Of a stretch of 64,000 bases of DNA, positions 61,617 through 64,000 are shown piece after piece. Where the stretch lies: positions 1 through 64,000 of the forward strand of contig NZ_FQYR01000006.1 in the NCBI RefSeq assembly GCF_900141815.1. Reading direction: 5' to 3'. Under the pieces are notes generated by a model that saw only the letters and a list, made by a program, of their open reading frames with translations, was not told the origin of the DNA and ran no database searches. This DNA comes from Rubritalea squalenifaciens DSM 18772. GTDB lineage: Bacteria; Verrucomicrobiota; Verrucomicrobiia; Verrucomicrobiales; Akkermansiaceae. Every line of letters starts with the position of its first letter. The first letter of the stretch is position 1. Both the position numbers and the translations under genes were made by a program.

Positions 61617-62696
61617 ATGTCGAAGCCGATCGAACGCAAGCCGCTAGCCGTAGTCCTAGCAGACAAACTCGAGGAAGAGATTCGCACAGGCCAATTGAAG
61701 GGCTATGTGGCGGGAAGGAGAATTCTGGCAAAGCGTTACGGCGTGAATGAGAAGACGGCCTCGGCTGCTTTGAATGTGTTGAGTAAGAAAGGGCTGCTGG
61801 CTGATGCTGAGTCAGGCAAGCGGCGTAAGATCATTACTCAGGACATTAAGCCTGCGGCCAAGGCAGCCAGCAAACGTCTGCTGATCCTGCATCAAGCGAA
61901 TACACCGCTACCCGTGGAGGACGTTCTTCTCTTGAGAGATGTGCAGGACAGTTGGGAGGCAAACGGCGGACCTGTCAGCTGGGCGAGGGTAGATTTTGGC
62001 CGTTACAAGAAGCCGGGTCGAGTGCTTGACGGGGTGATCGATCGTTATGGGGCGGATGCTGTCGTCCTGATGTCCCCGACGGTACATTGGTCTACCGAGG
62101 CAGCGAGAAGGTTACCCACTTTTCAATTTGGAGGGGCGTTCTCTGCGAACCCCAGTTTAAGTTTGTGTAGCTTCGCCTTGGATAGTGAATTGGTCCCCTT
62201 GATTCAGTTTTTTGTGGATCAGGGACACAGGAAGATCTTTGTTCCGACACCTAACGAAGAGTTGGTCAATGCGATCCAGAATGCCTACCGGAGCGTGTTT
62301 GGTGATTCCATGACTCAGTCCGAGATGGATGAACTGGTGCAGGTGTTTCCCGAGAGGGTGCCTCAGGCATGGAGGGGATACTGGAAAAAGGCCTTGATGC
62401 AGGTGAACCCGACAGCGGTCATGTTGTTAGATGACAATGCGATGCTCTCGCTCTATGGTTTTTGCGCGGAAGTGGGTATCAAGATTCCCAGAGATTTGTC
62501 GGTACTGAGTTTGAGTTACGATGAGAGGTTCGAGTGGATGCAGCCGGTTCCCGTGATGACGCGCTTTCCGATCAAGAAGGCGATTAAGCTTTTCAAAAGC
62601 TGGATGCGAGGAGGCTTGGAGTCCGTAGGAAAGAACTTCTTGCAAGTTGAGTTACGGAAGGGTGAAAGCATAGGCCCGGCGCGTAAAGGAGTCTAA
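61617..62696 (+). CDS. GntR-type regulator with LacI-like effector domain
   Basis: A 359-residue transcription factor. Residues 8-75 form a GntR winged helix (LADKLEEEIRTGQLKGYVAGRRILAKRYGVNEKTASAALNVLSKKGLL). Residues 88-359 resemble the periplasmic-binding-protein fold of LacI/AraR effector domains (PTAVMLLDDNAMLSLYGFCAEVGIKIPRDLSVLSLSYDE is typical of the LacI family). The layout is that of AraR and similar sugar-responsive repressors common in Verrucomicrobia. The ATG at 61617 gives MSKPIERKPLA directly before the winged helix; the frame is open to 61569 but adds a hydrophobic stretch unlike the family. It likely responds to a sugar and controls neighbouring sulfatase or hydrolase genes. 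Confidence 0.85.
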   Translation: MSKPIERKPLAVVLADKLEEEIRTGQLKGYVAGRRILAKRYGVNEKTASAALNVLSKKGLLADAESGKRRKIITQDIKPAAKAASKRLLILHQANTPLPVEDVLLLRDVQDSWEANGGPVSWARVDFGRYKKPGRVLDGVIDRYGADAVVLMSPTVHWSTEAARRLPTFQFGGAFSANPSLSLCSFALDSELVPLIQFFVDQGHRKIFVPTPNEELVNAIQNAYRSVFGDSMTQSEMDELVQVFPERVPQAWRGYWKKALMQVNPTAVMLLDDNAMLSLYGFCAEVGIKIPRDLSVLSLSYDERFEWMQPVPVMTRFPIKKAIKLFKSWMRGGLESVGKNFLQVELRKGESIGPARKGV

Positions 62697-62708
62697 GCGG
62701 TGAACAGA

Positions 62709-62744
62709 AAAGCCTGCCGTACCAAGTGTACTAGCAGGCTTTTT
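62709..62744. terminator. Bidirectional terminator between regulator and hydrolase-like gene
   Basis: AAAGCCTGC on the left pairs with GCAGGCTTT on the right, with an inner GTAC/GTAC stem. T-runs follow on both strands, so it can stop both convergent transcripts. Confidence 0.8.
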
Positions 62745-62797
62745 ATTGCAGTGAGTTATCGACGTCACGAAACGATTTCGTGTACTGGTTATGTGAG

Positions 62798-64000
62798 TTA
62801 TTTGAAAATCACATAAGAGAATCCCTTAGCTGGAACCTTGATAGTGATGAAGGCTCGCTGGTTGGAGTCCAGTGTGGTGCTCTCGGCTTGTTTGCCATCG
62901 ATGCTGAAGCGGACATTGCCGCTCAGGCCAGCATAGTAGAGCGGGACGGCGATCTGCTTGGTAATTTCTTTCTCCGTGGGGTTGAAAACGGCGAGAAGTG
63001 CTTTTTCCTTGAGCTGGGGATTGACGTGCAGCATCCAGTCGAGATCGAGCCCGTCCGCGCGTCGGCCATGGATGAGATCGGATTCAAGAATGTCGCGGTG
63101 CATCTTGAACCAGGAAACGACTTCAGTGACCATTTGCTTGGTGTCCTCCGTATCATAGATGCGAGTTCCGCGGTAGCAGGCCTGCACTCCGAGCGCGAGA
63201 TTGGAGAGCATCATGGTCTTGTAATGGGGGAGGTGCTCCTTGAGTGGCTCAATGGTGGCCGCTGCGCCGCCGCCATGGTACTGAGTGAGAGGGACGAACA
63301 TCCAGCCCATGGAGGGAGTTTTGAGCCAAGTGCCATCATAGATATTCTGGCGGGTGTGGATGCGCTGCATGGCACGTGGGAGGGACCAGTTCACTTCGCG
63401 GTATCCCATGGTGCATTTGTTAGCCCCGTTGAGGTAGTAGTAGTCCGGGAAGTTCATGAAGACGCCTTTGGCGCGGAGGTGCTTGAAGAAATCTGTCCAA
63501 AGTCTCCAGTGCACCCAGCGGGAATCGCTCAGGCCCTTCTGGAGTGGTGGGCGCGCAGTGGTGTCTTCATCACCAGGGTAGGTGCCGTCGTTCTCGAAGA
63601 CGGTGAATCCTGTCTTGTCAAAGCAGTTGTAGAGCTTGGCGAGGTATTTTTGCCCCCATTCGCTGGTGATGGACGGGCAGTTGCCGTGGGTGGGGCGGAC
63701 TCCCTTAGGTGGAACGATGTCGTTGCCGCCACCTATGCGGCGGGAGGAATAGAGTGAGTAGGAGCCCAGATCGATACCCTTGCTCTTGGCGTAGTCGTTC
63801 ACCTCTTTCCATTGGGCAAGGTAATCAGGAGAATCGTTCTCCATGTTGAAGCCGGAGCCGAAGGAGAGAATCACCATTTCAAAACCAGTCTCCGCAGCCT
63901 GGTCGATGGCAGTCTTGACGACCTTTGGGTCGGAGGACTTGCAGTGAAGCATGATCGGGTTCTCTGTGACCCAGGGAGCGATGGTGCGGTAGAGTTTACG
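62798..64000 (-). CDS. Glycoside-hydrolase-like (alpha-galactosidase-type) protein, 5' truncated
   Basis: The frame stays open on the minus strand to the window edge (the last codons before an internal Met at 63952 read RKLYRTIAPWVTENPI), so this is the C-terminal 400 residues of a longer protein. The visible part looks like the second half of a TIM barrel, with TGFEMVILSFGSGFN, AKSKGIDLGSYSLYSS, KTGFTVFENDGTYPGDED and KGVFMNFPDYYYLNGANKC, followed by a small C-terminal beta domain (LLAVFNPTEKEITKQIAVPL) like that closing alpha-galactosidases. Acidic residues in FENDGTY and FPDYY are at the ends of strands and could be catalytic, but this is unproven. It sits beside a sulfatase and sugar-responsive regulator, with galK nearby. 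Confidence 0.55.
   Translation of the reverse strand, partial: RKLYRTIAPWVTENPIMLHCKSSDPKVVKTAIDQAAETGFEMVILSFGSGFNMENDSPDYLAQWKEVNDYAKSKGIDLGSYSLYSSRRIGGGNDIVPPKGVRPTHGNCPSITSEWGQKYLAKLYNCFDKTGFTVFENDGTYPGDEDTTARPPLQKGLSDSRWVHWRLWTDFFKHLRAKGVFMNFPDYYYLNGANKCTMGYREVNWSLPRAMQRIHTRQNIYDGTWLKTPSMGWMFVPLTQYHGGGAAATIEPLKEHLPHYKTMMLSNLALGVQACYRGTRIYDTEDTKQMVTEVVSWFKMHRDILESDLIHGRRADGLDLDWMLHVNPQLKEKALLAVFNPTEKEITKQIAVPLYYAGLSGNVRFSIDGKQAESTTLDSNQRAFITIKVPAKGFSYVIFK

Noticed and set aside
62780-63757. Long + strand frame of 325 codons opposite the hydrolase-like gene
   Set aside because: It lies wholly antisense to a minus-strand frame with clear protein-family features and shows none itself; it also runs across the 3' end of that gene.

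Overview
The window looks like a chromosomal segment of a marine, polysaccharide-degrading member of Verrucomicrobiota (Rubritalea/Akkermansiaceae-like). This placement is an inference from gene content: two PEP-CTERM proteins, very long secreted proteins built of cadherin, LamG, thrombospondin-3 and PPC modules, sulfatases, a TIM-barrel/cytochrome c fusion of planctomycete/verrucomicrobial style, and start codons that nearly all lack a Shine-Dalgarno sequence. No rRNA, tRNA, CRISPR array, transposase, integrase or phage gene was seen. About 34 genes fill the window, most of them for exported proteins. The first and last genes run off the edges.

Bases 1-18060 hold giant surface or secreted proteins on the + strand: a truncated cadherin/LamG protein, two closely related metzincin proteases (4658-8617, 13886-17983), and between them a different metzincin (9042-12947) that nevertheless shares its C-terminal domain, leader motif and terminator region with its neighbours. 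An orphan half LamG domain (13032-13394) with its own terminator lies in the same array. This looks like a locus where interior modules are exchanged between shared gene ends.

Bases 18075-27355 carry a two-subunit sodium:solute symporter, a PEP-CTERM protein, and an osmoregulated periplasmic glucan operon (opgG, a small membrane protein, opgH) preceded by a lipoprotein and a membrane protein. Bases 27356-36649 hold three paralogous purple-acid-phosphatase-like enzymes and a PhoD-type phosphatase; a fifth metallophosphoesterase lies at 47694-48656. Together they suggest extracellular phosphate-ester scavenging.

Bases 36846-45273 are a + strand cluster of a secreted alpha/alpha-toroid protein, a sugar-isomerase-like TIM barrel fused to cytochrome c, a sorbosone-dehydrogenase-like propeller, a HGSNAT-like membrane acyltransferase and a membrane-anchored beta-sandwich protein. 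The last four are tightly packed and are the best candidate here for an uncharacterised pathway, perhaps extracytoplasmic sugar oxidation or isomerisation coupled to acyl transfer.

Bases 45514-64000 contain two formylglycine-type sulfatases, a GNAT/RLAN/ATP-grasp ligase, an 1877-residue protein with two propellers and a di-heme peroxidase core, a second PEP-CTERM protein, galactokinase, a YchJ-like protein, a GntR-type regulator with a LacI-like effector domain, and a glycoside-hydrolase-like protein. Sulfatase, regulator, hydrolase and galK together suggest use of sulfated galactose-containing algal glycans; this is inference from neighbourhood.
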